Below are positions 11,984 through 19,280 of a stretch of 19,651 nucleotides of DNA, piece after piece. The notes beneath the pieces were generated by a model. It saw only the letters and a program-made list of their open reading frames with translations. It ran no database searches and had not been told where the DNA came from. Each line of letters starts with the position of its first letter. The stretch's first letter is position 1. A program made the translations under genes and the position numbers. The stretch covers positions 1 through 19,651 of the forward strand of contig MHHD01000052.1 of the NCBI GenBank assembly GCA_001805895.1, read 5' to 3'. This stretch comes from Omnitrophica WOR_2 bacterium RIFCSPLOWO2_12_FULL_51_8 (GTDB lineage: Bacteria > Omnitrophota > Gorgyraeia > Gygaellales > Profunditerraquicolaceae).

Positions 11984-12500
11984 CAGTGAGCTATTGCAGA
12001 AGGCTAAGGGATATGCCTTCCTGCTTTTAAAATTCCGCCTGCGCAGCGAGCGAGAGATCAGGGAAAGGCTGCAAAGGAAGAAGTTCAGCGCGGAAATTGT
12101 CCAGGAGGCCTTAAGCTTCCTGAAAGAAAAGTCTTTTCTGGACGACGCGCTCTTTGCCCGGGAGTGGATCAGTTCGCGCTTGAAAAGGCCGCTGGCCTTA
12201 AGAAGAATCGGGCAGGAACTGGAAGCCAAGGGCATTTCGGAAAAGATCATTCAGTCGCAGTTAGGGGAAGCTGCCAAAGGCTATTGCGAAGGCGCGGTCA
12301 TTCAGCAGCTCGCAGAGGAGAAGATAGAGAAGTTACGGGGCATTGAACCGCGCAAGGCAAAACAGCGCGTCTATTCCTACCTTTTGCGCCGCGGCTTCTC
12401 GCCGGAGGCAATTATCGACGCAATGAATAATCAATCCTTCGACGTACCTCGGCCTAAAGGCCGAGGTTTGCTCAGGATTGATACTGAGCGGCGCTTTTAA
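11973..12500 (+). CDS. recX: Regulatory protein RecX, with repeat-derived C-terminus
   Basis: A 175-residue protein beginning at GTG 11973, inside the last codons of htrA (11-nt overlap, translational coupling likely). RecX binds RecA filaments and inhibits or trims them. The protein has the three-helix repeats of the family: KAKGYAFLLLKFRLRSEREI, SFLKEKSFLDDALFAREWI, RPLALRRIGQELEAKGISEK, and QRVYSYLLRRGFSPEAIIDA near the end. The natural family end is around AIIDAMNNQ; the last roughly 20 residues (SFDVPRPKGRGLLRIDTERRF) and the TAA stop at 12498-12500 are encoded by a palindromic repeat (copy B), so the original end of the gene has been replaced or extended. Its place one gene after recA matches its role. 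The next gene, a methyltransferase, looks acquired. Confidence 0.9.
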   Translation: MKNNSELLQKAKGYAFLLLKFRLRSEREIRERLQRKKFSAEIVQEALSFLKEKSFLDDALFAREWISSRLKRPLALRRIGQELEAKGISEKIIQSQLGEAAKGYCEGAVIQQLAEEKIEKLRGIEPRKAKQRVYSYLLRRGFSPEAIIDAMNNQSFDVPRPKGRGLLRIDTERRF

Positions 12501-12540
12501 CCGCGGCCTAAAGGCCGCGGTTTGGCGCCGCCGAAGTATC
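12428..12540 (-). repeat. Two-hairpin palindromic repeat, copy B (3' end of recX, minus orientation)
   Basis: In reverse complement this copy runs GATACTTCGGCGGCG, hairpin 1, CGCTCAGTATCAATCCTGAG, hairpin 2, TCGAAGGATTGATT, the same order and largely the same sequence as copy A in smc. On the plus strand hairpin 2 is ACCTCGGCCT/AGGCCGAGGT (12446-12455, 12458-12467). Hairpin 1 is AACCGCGGCCT/AGGCCGCGGTT (12499-12509, 12512-12522) within outer stem GCGGCGC/GCGCCGC (12488-12494, 12525-12531). All stems are perfect, which suggests it is younger or better preserved than copy A. The recX stop lies inside hairpin 1. Confidence 0.8.
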
Positions 12541-12544
12541 AAAA

Positions 12545-13687
12545 ATGAAGACAAACGGCCAAGTTTTAGATTTATGGGTTGACTTAGAAAAAGAACAATA
12601 CGATTGGAAGAGAGACGTTATTGTAAATAAGTCAAAGCTTTTAGAAAAGGTTGAAGAGGTTGAGAAGTTAGATAACATAGTCCATTTAAGAAGAAATATT
12701 TTTTCAATTAAATCGGTAATTAATTATCCTAAAAGCGATGCCGATGGTTTGGTAAATATAGATCAGAATGGCGATACCATGGTTTTAAAAAAAGGCGCGT
12801 TGATCGAAGAATTAAAGCAAATCGAAGAAGCGCAGACGATTGAAAGGGCAAAATATTATCTTGATAGATTAAGGAGGGGTATAAGCGAAATAAAAACAAG
12901 TAAAATAAATGACATAAATCTAAACCGCTGGAAAGAGTACCAAGATATTATTACTGATAGTTTATGGGTTCTAGAAAAAAGGGATACGTCTGGAGCTCAC
13001 ATCGGTTCGTATTGGGGTAATTTTATCCCCCAAATACCTAATCAATTAATGCTACGCTATACAAAGAAGGGAGACTGGGTTGTAGATCCTTTTGTTGGCA
13101 GCGGAACGAGTTTAATAGAATGCCGGCGTTTAGGCAGAAATGGTATCGGTATTGAGTTAAATTCCGAAGTCGCAAGGGAAGCCCAAAATTTAATCAAGAA
13201 AGAAAATAATGTCCATAATGTTACTACTGAAATAATAACTGGTGACAGCAGAAAGATAAACTTAAAGGAAGCGTTAGATAAATTTGGCATAAAACAAGTC
13301 CAGCTTCTGATTATGCATCCCCCATATCAGGATATCATTAAATTTAGCAGAGATAGGGAAGATTTATCCAATGCCCCAACTACAGAAGATTTTGTAAAGA
13401 TGTTTAGCGAAGTCTTGGATAATACAACGCCGTATTTAGAAAAGGGTCGATATCTCAGTATCGTAATCGGCGATAAGTATTATAAAGGCGCTTGGATTCC
13501 GCTTGGGTTTTATCTAATGAATGAGGTCTTAAAAAGAGAATTTTCTCTGAAAAGCATCATTGTGAAAAACTTTGAGCAAACGAGAGGCAAGAGAAATCAA
13601 CAAGAATTATGGAGATATAGAGCATTGGTAGGCGGTTTCTATATTTTTAAGCACGAGTACATTCTCCTCTTTAAGAAAACAAAATAA
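12545..13687 (+). CDS. DNA methyltransferase (N4-cytosine or N6-adenine type), probable restriction-modification enzyme
   Basis: A 380-residue protein. The SAM-binding motif I is DPFVGSGT (residues 181-188), followed by RNGIGIELN (motif II acidic residue). The catalytic motif IV is HPPY (258-261) within LIMHPPYQDIIKF. The motif order is SAM site first, catalytic site second. Variants of [D/N/S/H]PPY are used by amino-methyltransferases; HPPY leans towards N4-cytosine but does not settle it. The long N-terminal part (1-150), rich in charged helices, may hold target recognition. The gene is clearly more AT-rich than its neighbours, has no good ribosome-binding site, and its ATG lies 4 nt after the end of repeat copy B. 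An HNH nuclease gene follows 218 nt downstream, so the pair is most simply a type II system, with this enzyme protecting host DNA. The recognition sequence cannot be read from the protein. Confidence 0.88.
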   Translation: MKTNGQVLDLWVDLEKEQYDWKRDVIVNKSKLLEKVEEVEKLDNIVHLRRNIFSIKSVINYPKSDADGLVNIDQNGDTMVLKKGALIEELKQIEEAQTIERAKYYLDRLRRGISEIKTSKINDINLNRWKEYQDIITDSLWVLEKRDTSGAHIGSYWGNFIPQIPNQLMLRYTKKGDWVVDPFVGSGTSLIECRRLGRNGIGIELNSEVAREAQNLIKKENNVHNVTTEIITGDSRKINLKEALDKFGIKQVQLLIMHPPYQDIIKFSRDREDLSNAPTTEDFVKMFSEVLDNTTPYLEKGRYLSIVIGDKYYKGAWIPLGFYLMNEVLKREFSLKSIIVKNFEQTRGKRNQQELWRYRALVGGFYIFKHEYILLFKKTK

Positions 13688-13795
13688 ATATGCCCACCAC
13701 CCATATTTTTACTGTAAATCCCAGAACATTTAATGTTTATTTAAATTATATGTTCGCAGGAACAGGCAAAAATGGCCAATGTTATTAAAAAATTT

Positions 13796-13896
13796 ATACA
13801 TTCGCGGCCAAAAACCGCACTATTCATAGTGCGGATGGGTTTTTGGCCGCTCAGTATTTCGCTCCCAGAAACCTCGGGCTTTAGCCCGAGGAGCTT
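13796..13896 (+). repeat. Two-hairpin palindromic repeat, copy C (between methyltransferase and nuclease genes)
   Basis: It begins ATACATTCG like copy A. Hairpin 1 has outer stem GCGGCCAAAAACC/GGTTTTTGGCCGC (13804-13816, 13838-13850) with inner stem CCGCACTAT/ATAGTGCGG (13815-13823, 13826-13834). Then come GCCGCTCAGTAT and hairpin 2, CCTCGGGCT/AGCCCGAGG (13872-13880, 13883-13891). Order and spacing match copies A and B, though the hairpin-1 interior differs in sequence while keeping its pairing. Orientation is plus, opposite to copy B. The rest of the gap (13688-13795) is AT-rich and holds a TGTTC-GCAG-GAACA dyad at 13751-13764 but no gene. Confidence 0.7.
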
Positions 13897-13905
13897 CATT
13901 TCATT

Positions 13906-14574
13906 ATGACAAAACACCCATTTAATATCGGCACTAAGCTCGCGCAGATTTTTACTATACTTTCAGATGGGAATTGGCATTGCGGTAAACATGAGTTGCC
14001 TGGTACTCAGCCGGCCAAAGCTATACAAATAATTAGGCAACACGGATTTGAAATCAAGAATGATACGAGGTATTGCTCAGTTTGTAAAGATAAGACTGTC
14101 CATCGCAGATTAATTTCAACTGAGCCAACCAAGACATCTTTTGTAAGAATTCAGTTTCCCCAGGAACTGCGAATCAGAGCCTTGAAACATTACGACAATA
14201 CAGAAGCCATTACAATGCGTAAGATGATTCCCAATTTACTTGAAGTAGATCATCGTTTTCCACAAGTCCGTTGGGCCAAAGACGAATCATTTAATCCTAA
14301 AATGTCAGAACAACAATTACATGAAAAATTCCAACTTTTAACCAGAGAACATAATCTTTGGAAGAGCCGCTATTGCGAGCACTGTAAAGAGACAGGGGAG
14401 AGAGGTACTTTTATCGGCATTGATTATTTTTATAGCGGTGGCCATAAGTGGGATAAAAGAATTGGTAGTAATGATGAAGAAGGTTGTATTGGCTGTTTCT
14501 GGTATAATCCTGATATCTGGCGAAAAAGTCTGAATATTAAGATAAGCAATACTAAAGAAATGTCGGAAGAATAG
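13906..14574 (+). CDS. HNH-family endonuclease, probable type II restriction enzyme
   Basis: A 222-residue protein. Residues about 8-52 look like a small winged helix (FTILSDGNWHCGKHELPG, then KAIQIIRQHGFEI), followed by a CSVC pair (C57, C60). The HNH (beta-beta-alpha-metal) core is LEVDHRFPQVRW with D115-H116, then FQLLTREHNLWKSR with H149-N150. Four cysteines, C157/C160 and C194/C197, could hold a structural zinc. This arrangement is familiar from HNH-type type II restriction enzymes, which cut within or near an asymmetric site, but I cannot name the specificity. It lies just downstream of the DNA methyltransferase gene and shares its AT-rich base use, so the two probably form one restriction-modification system inserted between recX and alaS. 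The ATG follows repeat copy C by about 10 nt; no strong ribosome-binding site is visible. Only 38 nt separate it from alaS. Confidence 0.8.
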   Translation: MTKHPFNIGTKLAQIFTILSDGNWHCGKHELPGTQPAKAIQIIRQHGFEIKNDTRYCSVCKDKTVHRRLISTEPTKTSFVRIQFPQELRIRALKHYDNTEAITMRKMIPNLLEVDHRFPQVRWAKDESFNPKMSEQQLHEKFQLLTREHNLWKSRYCEHCKETGERGTFIGIDYFYSGGHKWDKRIGSNDEEGCIGCFWYNPDIWRKSLNIKISNTKEMSEE

Positions 14575-14612
14575 ATGTTATCCGATTATCATAAATTCTA
14601 TCGGAATTAGTT

Positions 14613-17228
14613 ATGCAAGCCGACCTGTTAAGAAAAAAGTTCCTGGGATTTTTTAAGGCCCGCGGTCATAAGATTGTGGAGAGCGATTCGCTGGTGCCTA
14701 AGGATGACCCCACGGTCCTATTCACCCCGGCGGGGATGAGCCAGTTCAAAAAGGAATTTATGGGCCTTGACGCCGGTTTTAGCCGCGCGGCAACTGCCCA
14801 GCGCTGCCTGCGCACCGACGACATAGAAAAAGTAGGAAAGACCAGCGGCCACCATACGTTTTTCGAAATGCTGGGGAATTTCTCTTTCGGCGGCTATTTT
14901 AAGAAAGAGGCTATCCAGTGGGCCTGGGAATTTTTGACTGGCGAGCTGAAGATCGACCCGGATAAGCTCTGGGTTTCGGTCTACGCGGAAGATGACGAGA
15001 CATATCAGATTTGGAAAAATACGGTCAAAATCCCGGCGGCCAGGATCGTTAAGCTGGGCGACAAAGAAAACTTTTGGCCGTCCGAGGCAAAAGAAAAAGG
15101 CCCCAACGGCCCCTGCGGCCCCTGCTCGGAAATATTCTATGACTACGGCAGGGAAAAGGGCTGCGCTAAGCCTGATTGCGCCCCTGCCTGCGGCTGCGGC
15201 AGGTTCGTGGAGATCTGGAACCTGGTCTTTACCCAGTTTAACCGTAAAGACGGCGGCTTGTTAGAGCCGCTGCCGCAGAAAAATATTGACACCGGCATGG
15301 GCCTGGAGCGGCTGGCGGCGGTAATGCAGGGGACAAAGAATAATTTTGAAACGGACTTATTTCAGCCGTTAATTCAAGAGATCGTGTCAAGGTATCCGGG
15401 TGTCAAGGCATCGGAGAAGAAAAGTTTGATTTACGCGGTTACCGACCATATCCGGGCGATAATCTTTGCCATTTACGATGGGGTTTTACCGTCGAATTCT
15501 GACCGCGGTTATGTAGTGCGGAAATTAATCCGTAAGGCCGTCAATGATGCCATAATAATCGGGATCAAAAAACCATTCTTGTATACACTCGTTCCTGTCT
15601 TGGCGGAGATGATGCATGCGCCTTACCCTGAATTAGCCGGCCGCAGGGAGGATATCGCGCAAATCATCCTTAGTGAAGAAAAGAATTTCTTATCTACCTT
15701 GAATTCCAGCGCAACCTTATTAAAAGAAAAATTCAACGTCTTGCATACTGAAAACAACCCCGAGCTGGCGGGAAGGATTGCCTTCCAGCTGTATGATACT
15801 TACGGCATCCCTTTGGAATTGACTAATGATTGGCTGAAAAAAAATAATCTTGAGTTTTCTCAAGGTTCGTTTGATAGGGAGTTGCGAGAGCAAAAGAACC
15901 GCTCCCAGACGCAGAGCGGAATGAAGGGAGATGTTTTTGATATCAAGGTTTTGCATTTAGATGTGAAGAAGACTAAATTTTCCGGCTACAAGCAGTGCGT
16001 CACTCGCGCTAAAGTTTTAAAATTGCTGAAAGGCAGCGCAACAACGGAGAAAATCACTGCCGGCGATTCCGCGACTGTCATTTTAGACCAGTCCGTATTC
16101 TATCCGGGGTCCGGCGGACAGGTCGGCGATACCGGGGAGTTGAGTAAAGGGAAGAATATCTTTGCGGTCGCGGACACCAAAAAATCCGGCGGGGTAATCC
16201 TGCATATTGGAAAAGTAAAGGCGGGGAGTTTTAAGGCCAATGATTTCGTGACCGCTAAAATCGATGCCGGACGCAGGCTGGATATCGCCCGAAACCACAC
16301 CGCGACCCATCTTTTGCAGGCGGCCTTAAGAAAGGTTCTGGGGCCGCATGTGCGGCAGCAGGGGTCACTGGTGGCCGCGGAGCGGCTGCGTTTTGATTTC
16401 ACCCATTTTAAGGATTTAAGCGGCGCAGAGCTTTCTCGTGTCGAGGCGCTGGTGAATGATTACATTTTAGAGGATTGCCGGCTTTCGGCCAAAGAAATGC
16501 CGCGGGAGGCTGCCAGGAAATCCGGGGCGCTGGCATTTTTCGCCGAAAAATACGCTGCTAAGGTGAGGGTGGTAACAGTTGGTAAAATTTCCCGGGAACT
16601 TTGCGGCGGGACGCATTTAGAGTCTAGCGCCCAGGTTGGTTATTTTAAGATTTTACAAGAGTGTTCGGTTGCCAGCGGCATCAGAAGGATCGAAGCGCTT
16701 ACCGGCAGGCCGGCCCTGTCAGCCCTGCGCGAAGAAGCAGGCATTTTAAAAGGCCTCTGCGCCCTATTAGGTGTGCCAGCGCAAAAGCTGGCGCAGGAAG
16801 TAGAGAAAAAACTGGCCCGGATCAAGGAGCTGGAAAAACAGCTCCATGCTGAATCCTTTGCGCAGATAAGGTCCAATATCGATGATTTTATTCAGCAGGG
16901 CGAAGATCTCGGTAATTTAAAATTAATCAGCGGGATTATCCCCAGCGCCGATATCGCGGCCTTGCGCAGCGCGGTGGACTTAACCAAGCAAAAGGCCGGT
17001 TCTTGCGTGATCGCCTTTGCCTCGGCAACAGGCAGCCGGACAAGCCTGGTAATCGGCATTAGCGCGGATTTAGCGGCAAAGGGCCTGGATGCCGCCAATT
17101 TAATTAAACAGGTTGCCCCGTTGATCGGCGGAAGCGGCGGAGGCCGCCCGGACTTCGCGCAGGCCGGAGGCAACAGGCCGGAAGGTCTCTCTCATCTATT
17201 TGAAAAGTTAAAGGAATTAATCAAATGA
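14613..17228 (+). CDS. alaS: Alanyl-tRNA synthetase
   Basis: An 871-residue protein, full length for bacterial AlaS. It activates alanine with ATP and charges tRNA-Ala, recognising the G3-U70 pair, and clears Ser- and Gly-tRNA-Ala with its editing domain. The class II catalytic domain occupies about 1-240 (LFTPAGMSQFKKEFMG, TSGHHTFFEMLGNFSFGGYF, GPNGPCGPCSEIFYDYG, DTGMGLERLAAVMQG). The tRNA-recognition domain is about 240-455. The editing domain has its zinc motif in HTATHLL (about 561) and CGGTHL (about 663). The C-terminal C-Ala domain ends in GGSGGGRPDFAQAGG. The stop overlaps the start of hisD (ATGA), so the two are cotranslated. The GC-rich base use matches recA and htrA and contrasts with the restriction-modification genes before it. 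In many bacteria alaS follows recA and recX directly, so the order here suggests an interruption. Confidence 0.98.
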   Translation: MQADLLRKKFLGFFKARGHKIVESDSLVPKDDPTVLFTPAGMSQFKKEFMGLDAGFSRAATAQRCLRTDDIEKVGKTSGHHTFFEMLGNFSFGGYFKKEAIQWAWEFLTGELKIDPDKLWVSVYAEDDETYQIWKNTVKIPAARIVKLGDKENFWPSEAKEKGPNGPCGPCSEIFYDYGREKGCAKPDCAPACGCGRFVEIWNLVFTQFNRKDGGLLEPLPQKNIDTGMGLERLAAVMQGTKNNFETDLFQPLIQEIVSRYPGVKASEKKSLIYAVTDHIRAIIFAIYDGVLPSNSDRGYVVRKLIRKAVNDAIIIGIKKPFLYTLVPVLAEMMHAPYPELAGRREDIAQIILSEEKNFLSTLNSSATLLKEKFNVLHTENNPELAGRIAFQLYDTYGIPLELTNDWLKKNNLEFSQGSFDRELREQKNRSQTQSGMKGDVFDIKVLHLDVKKTKFSGYKQCVTRAKVLKLLKGSATTEKITAGDSATVILDQSVFYPGSGGQVGDTGELSKGKNIFAVADTKKSGGVILHIGKVKAGSFKANDFVTAKIDAGRRLDIARNHTATHLLQAALRKVLGPHVRQQGSLVAAERLRFDFTHFKDLSGAELSRVEALVNDYILEDCRLSAKEMPREAARKSGALAFFAEKYAAKVRVVTVGKISRELCGGTHLESSAQVGYFKILQECSVASGIRRIEALTGRPALSALREEAGILKGLCALLGVPAQKLAQEVEKKLARIKELEKQLHAESFAQIRSNIDDFIQQGEDLGNLKLISGIIPSADIAALRSAVDLTKQKAGSCVIAFASATGSRTSLVIGISADLAAKGLDAANLIKQVAPLIGGSGGGRPDFAQAGGNRPEGLSHLFEKLKELIK

Positions 17229-18451
17229 AAATTGTCAAATTTAACAGCAAACAGTTGGAAAAGATTTATAACCGCGGCCTGAGCAAAAACAGCCGGGTCG
17301 AGGAGCGGGTGAAAAAGATTATCGATGACGTGCGCGTCTTCGGCGATGAGGCGCTCTTGAAATATACCCGGAAGTTTGACGGGGTAAAGCTTTCGCTGCG
17401 TCAACTGAAAGTCGCGCAGATAGAAATCAGCGGCGCCTATCAAAGCATCAGCCCGAATTTTGTCTCCAGCCTGAAGGTGGTGATGGAGAACGTCAACCGC
17501 TTTTACCGCAAAAGCGTAAAAAGATCCTGGCGCATCAAAGACGCGGACGGGGCAATGCTGGGGGAAAACTATACGGCTTTGAACAGGGTGGGGATTTACA
17601 TCCCGGCAGGCACCGCTCCTTTAGTGTCTACGGTTTATATGACCGTGCTCCCGGCAAAATTAGCCGGGGTGAAAGAAATCGTCTTGATCAGCCCGCCGGA
17701 TAAATCCGGTTATATTAACCCGCACATCCTGGTAGTGGCTGATTTGCTTAAGGTAAGCGAAATCTACCGGGTTGGCGGCGCTCAGGGTATTGCCGCCCTG
17801 GCCTACGGCACCAAGACTATCGCGGCAGTGGATAAGATTGTCGGGCCGGGGAATATTTACGTCAGCGAAGCCAAGAGGCAGGTTTATGGCCGGGTGGATA
17901 TCGATATGATTGCCGGGCCGACGGAGCTGGCGATTATCGCCAATCACTTTAGCGATCCCAAGTTTATCGCCGCTGACCTGCGCGCCCAGGCGGAACATAC
18001 CAAGGGATTGGCGATCTTGATCACCAATTCTAAAAAAATGGCGGTTGAGGTTAAGTCGCGTTTAGACGGCGTTAACGGCCTGGTCGTGCTGACCAAAAAT
18101 CTAAGGCAGGCAGTGGAAATCGCCAACCGCGTCGCGCCCGAACACTTAGAGCTCTTAGTCAATAACCCTGGGGAATTATTAAAAGGCATCAGGAACGCCG
18201 GCGCGATATTTTTGGGGCCCTTCAGCCCCGCGGCAGTGGGCGACTATGTTGCCGGTCCCAGCCATGTGCTTCCCACGTTGGGCACGGCCAGGTTTTTCTC
18301 CGGCCTCTCGGTGCTGGACTTTATTAAAAGCAGCCACGTGATCAGCTACTCTAAAAAGGCGCTGGAGAAGATCAAGGAACCGCTGGAAAAAATCGCCTGC
18401 ATTGAAGGCCTGGAGAAGCACCTGGAGTCGGTCAAGGCGAGATTTATGTAA
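17225..18451 (+). CDS. hisD: Histidinol dehydrogenase
   Basis: A 408-residue protein. It catalyses the last two steps of histidine synthesis, L-histidinol to L-histidinal to L-histidine, with two NAD+ and a bound zinc. Conserved blocks are GIYIPAGTAPLVSTVYM, YRVGGAQGIAALAYGT, VDKIVGPGNIYVSEAKR and DMIAGPTELAI. Zinc ligands fall at Q255, H258, D340 and H399, each spaced as in the E. coli enzyme (offset 4 for the first pair, 20 for the later two), and the catalytic pair is E306-H307 (VAPEHLE). The C-terminal EGLEKHLESVKAR is typical. ATG 17225 overlaps the alaS TGA by 4 nt. The other histidine genes are not nearby, so the pathway is split in this genome or continues elsewhere. Confidence 0.97.
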   Translation: MKIVKFNSKQLEKIYNRGLSKNSRVEERVKKIIDDVRVFGDEALLKYTRKFDGVKLSLRQLKVAQIEISGAYQSISPNFVSSLKVVMENVNRFYRKSVKRSWRIKDADGAMLGENYTALNRVGIYIPAGTAPLVSTVYMTVLPAKLAGVKEIVLISPPDKSGYINPHILVVADLLKVSEIYRVGGAQGIAALAYGTKTIAAVDKIVGPGNIYVSEAKRQVYGRVDIDMIAGPTELAIIANHFSDPKFIAADLRAQAEHTKGLAILITNSKKMAVEVKSRLDGVNGLVVLTKNLRQAVEIANRVAPEHLELLVNNPGELLKGIRNAGAIFLGPFSPAAVGDYVAGPSHVLPTLGTARFFSGLSVLDFIKSSHVISYSKKALEKIKEPLEKIACIEGLEKHLESVKARFM

Positions 18452-18541
18452 TCCTAAGGGTTTGTCCTTTAAGTGTCGCACTCTATGAATTTGTCCGATT
18501 GCTCGCTTAAGTATATGCTCGGGATATTATTCGCGCAGCCC

Positions 18542-18606
18542 CCGAAACAGACACCTGAATAATAATTTCAAGTATGGGTGCAGCGATAATAATAAGATTT
18601 TTCGGG
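18542..18606 (+). other. Possible structured element in the gap after hisD
   Basis: CCCGAAA (18542-18548) is complementary to TTTCGGG (18600-18606); inside it, CACC (18552-18555) can pair with GGTG (18577-18580). The remaining sequence of the 246-nt gap (18452-18697) is AT-rich and shows no gene. No clean terminator with a T-run is visible. It marks the change from GC-rich housekeeping genes to the AT-rich right end. Confidence 0.25.
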
Positions 18607-18697
18607 TCAAGTCAAAAAATATGAGACAGTGATTTTGCACGGTCCTCTAGGAGACAATTATTGATTTTGGCGTAAATAATTTGTCGAGAAAAGTGGT

Positions 18698-19009
18698 ATG
18701 AAGGTAAATAACTTAAAAGATAAGACGCCCACAGAAATAGCAGATAATTTACCAAATGTCGATAATATTTCTATGATTCCACAACAAATAACAGCGCAAG
18801 CATATATTCTAGCAGCACTAAATAGAGAATTAATAGATAGTCAGAGGGAATATCAAGAGAAGTCTATTAAACAAATGAAACACTTGGTTTATGCTACTTG
18901 GATTTTAGTGATTGCAACTATATTTGCGCCAATCATCGTTCCTATCGGAAATAGTTTTATCACTTGGCTGAAAAATTTAATTGGCGCTACTTCAACTACA
19001 ATATGGTGA
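18698..19009 (+). CDS. Small single-pass membrane protein of unknown function
   Basis: A 103-residue protein. I do not recognise a family. The first 65 residues are polar, with a probable amphipathic helix (QQITAQAYILAALNRELIDS), followed by a charged stretch (REYQEKSIKQMKH). One membrane segment then runs LVYATWILVIATIFAPIIVP (about residues 68-87), and a short tail ends the protein. It is AT-rich, unlike hisD. Its last codons overlap the next gene by 7 nt (ATGGTGA), so the two are translationally coupled, and a P-loop ATPase gene follows. The set may form a membrane-linked ATPase complex. No strong ribosome-binding site precedes the ATG. Confidence 0.65.
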   Translation: MKVNNLKDKTPTEIADNLPNVDNISMIPQQITAQAYILAALNRELIDSQREYQEKSIKQMKHLVYATWILVIATIFAPIIVPIGNSFITWLKNLIGATSTTIW

Positions 19010-19266
19010 ATAAAAAACAATTAATGCTTATTGCTAAAATTATAAAATGGTATTCTATTCTTTGGGTTTGGTTAGTAGGCCTTTCTATTGTGATTGGTAT
19101 TATTGGGATATTTATAGGCGCAGGTAGTTTATGGAAAGGTTGGATAAAGTTTACAGATATCTTCAGCCCTTTCAATGTCGTTAATTATATAGTGATTTTT
19201 GTTTTTCTTATTCCAGCCATTGGGGCCCGGTCTTTATCTGAATATCTAACAAAGAAAGCAGGGTAA
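19003..19266 (+). CDS. Small two-pass membrane protein of unknown function
   Basis: An 87-residue protein from ATG 19003; an in-frame ATG at 18964 would give 13 more residues but would lie well inside the previous gene. Two hydrophobic segments are clear: LWVWLVGLSIVIGIIGIFIG (about 21-40) and VVNYIVIFVFLIPAIGA (about 60-76). The N-terminus is lysine-rich (VNKKQLMLIAKIIKW). No family is recognised. The overlap with the upstream membrane-protein gene and the 14-nt gap to the ATPase gene point to a single transcript. A GTG at 19006 is an equally possible start. Confidence 0.6.
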   Translation: MVNKKQLMLIAKIIKWYSILWVWLVGLSIVIGIIGIFIGAGSLWKGWIKFTDIFSPFNVVNYIVIFVFLIPAIGARSLSEYLTKKAG

Positions 19267-19280
19267 ATGGAGGAGACAAA

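Noticed and set aside
12446..12522. Reading the two perfect hairpins after recX as a tandem intrinsic terminator
   Set aside because: Neither stem is followed by a T-run, and the same two-hairpin unit recurs inside smc, so a repeat element explains it better.
13751..13764. TGTTC-GCAG-GAACA dyad as a LexA or controller-protein operator
   Set aside because: The half-sites are short and arranged opposite to a typical GAAC-GTTC SOS box, and no controller gene is seen in the restriction-modification locus.
18964..19002. Longer start for the second small membrane protein
   Set aside because: It would overlap the preceding gene by 46 nt; the ATG at 19003 sits at a usual coupled ATGGTGA junction.
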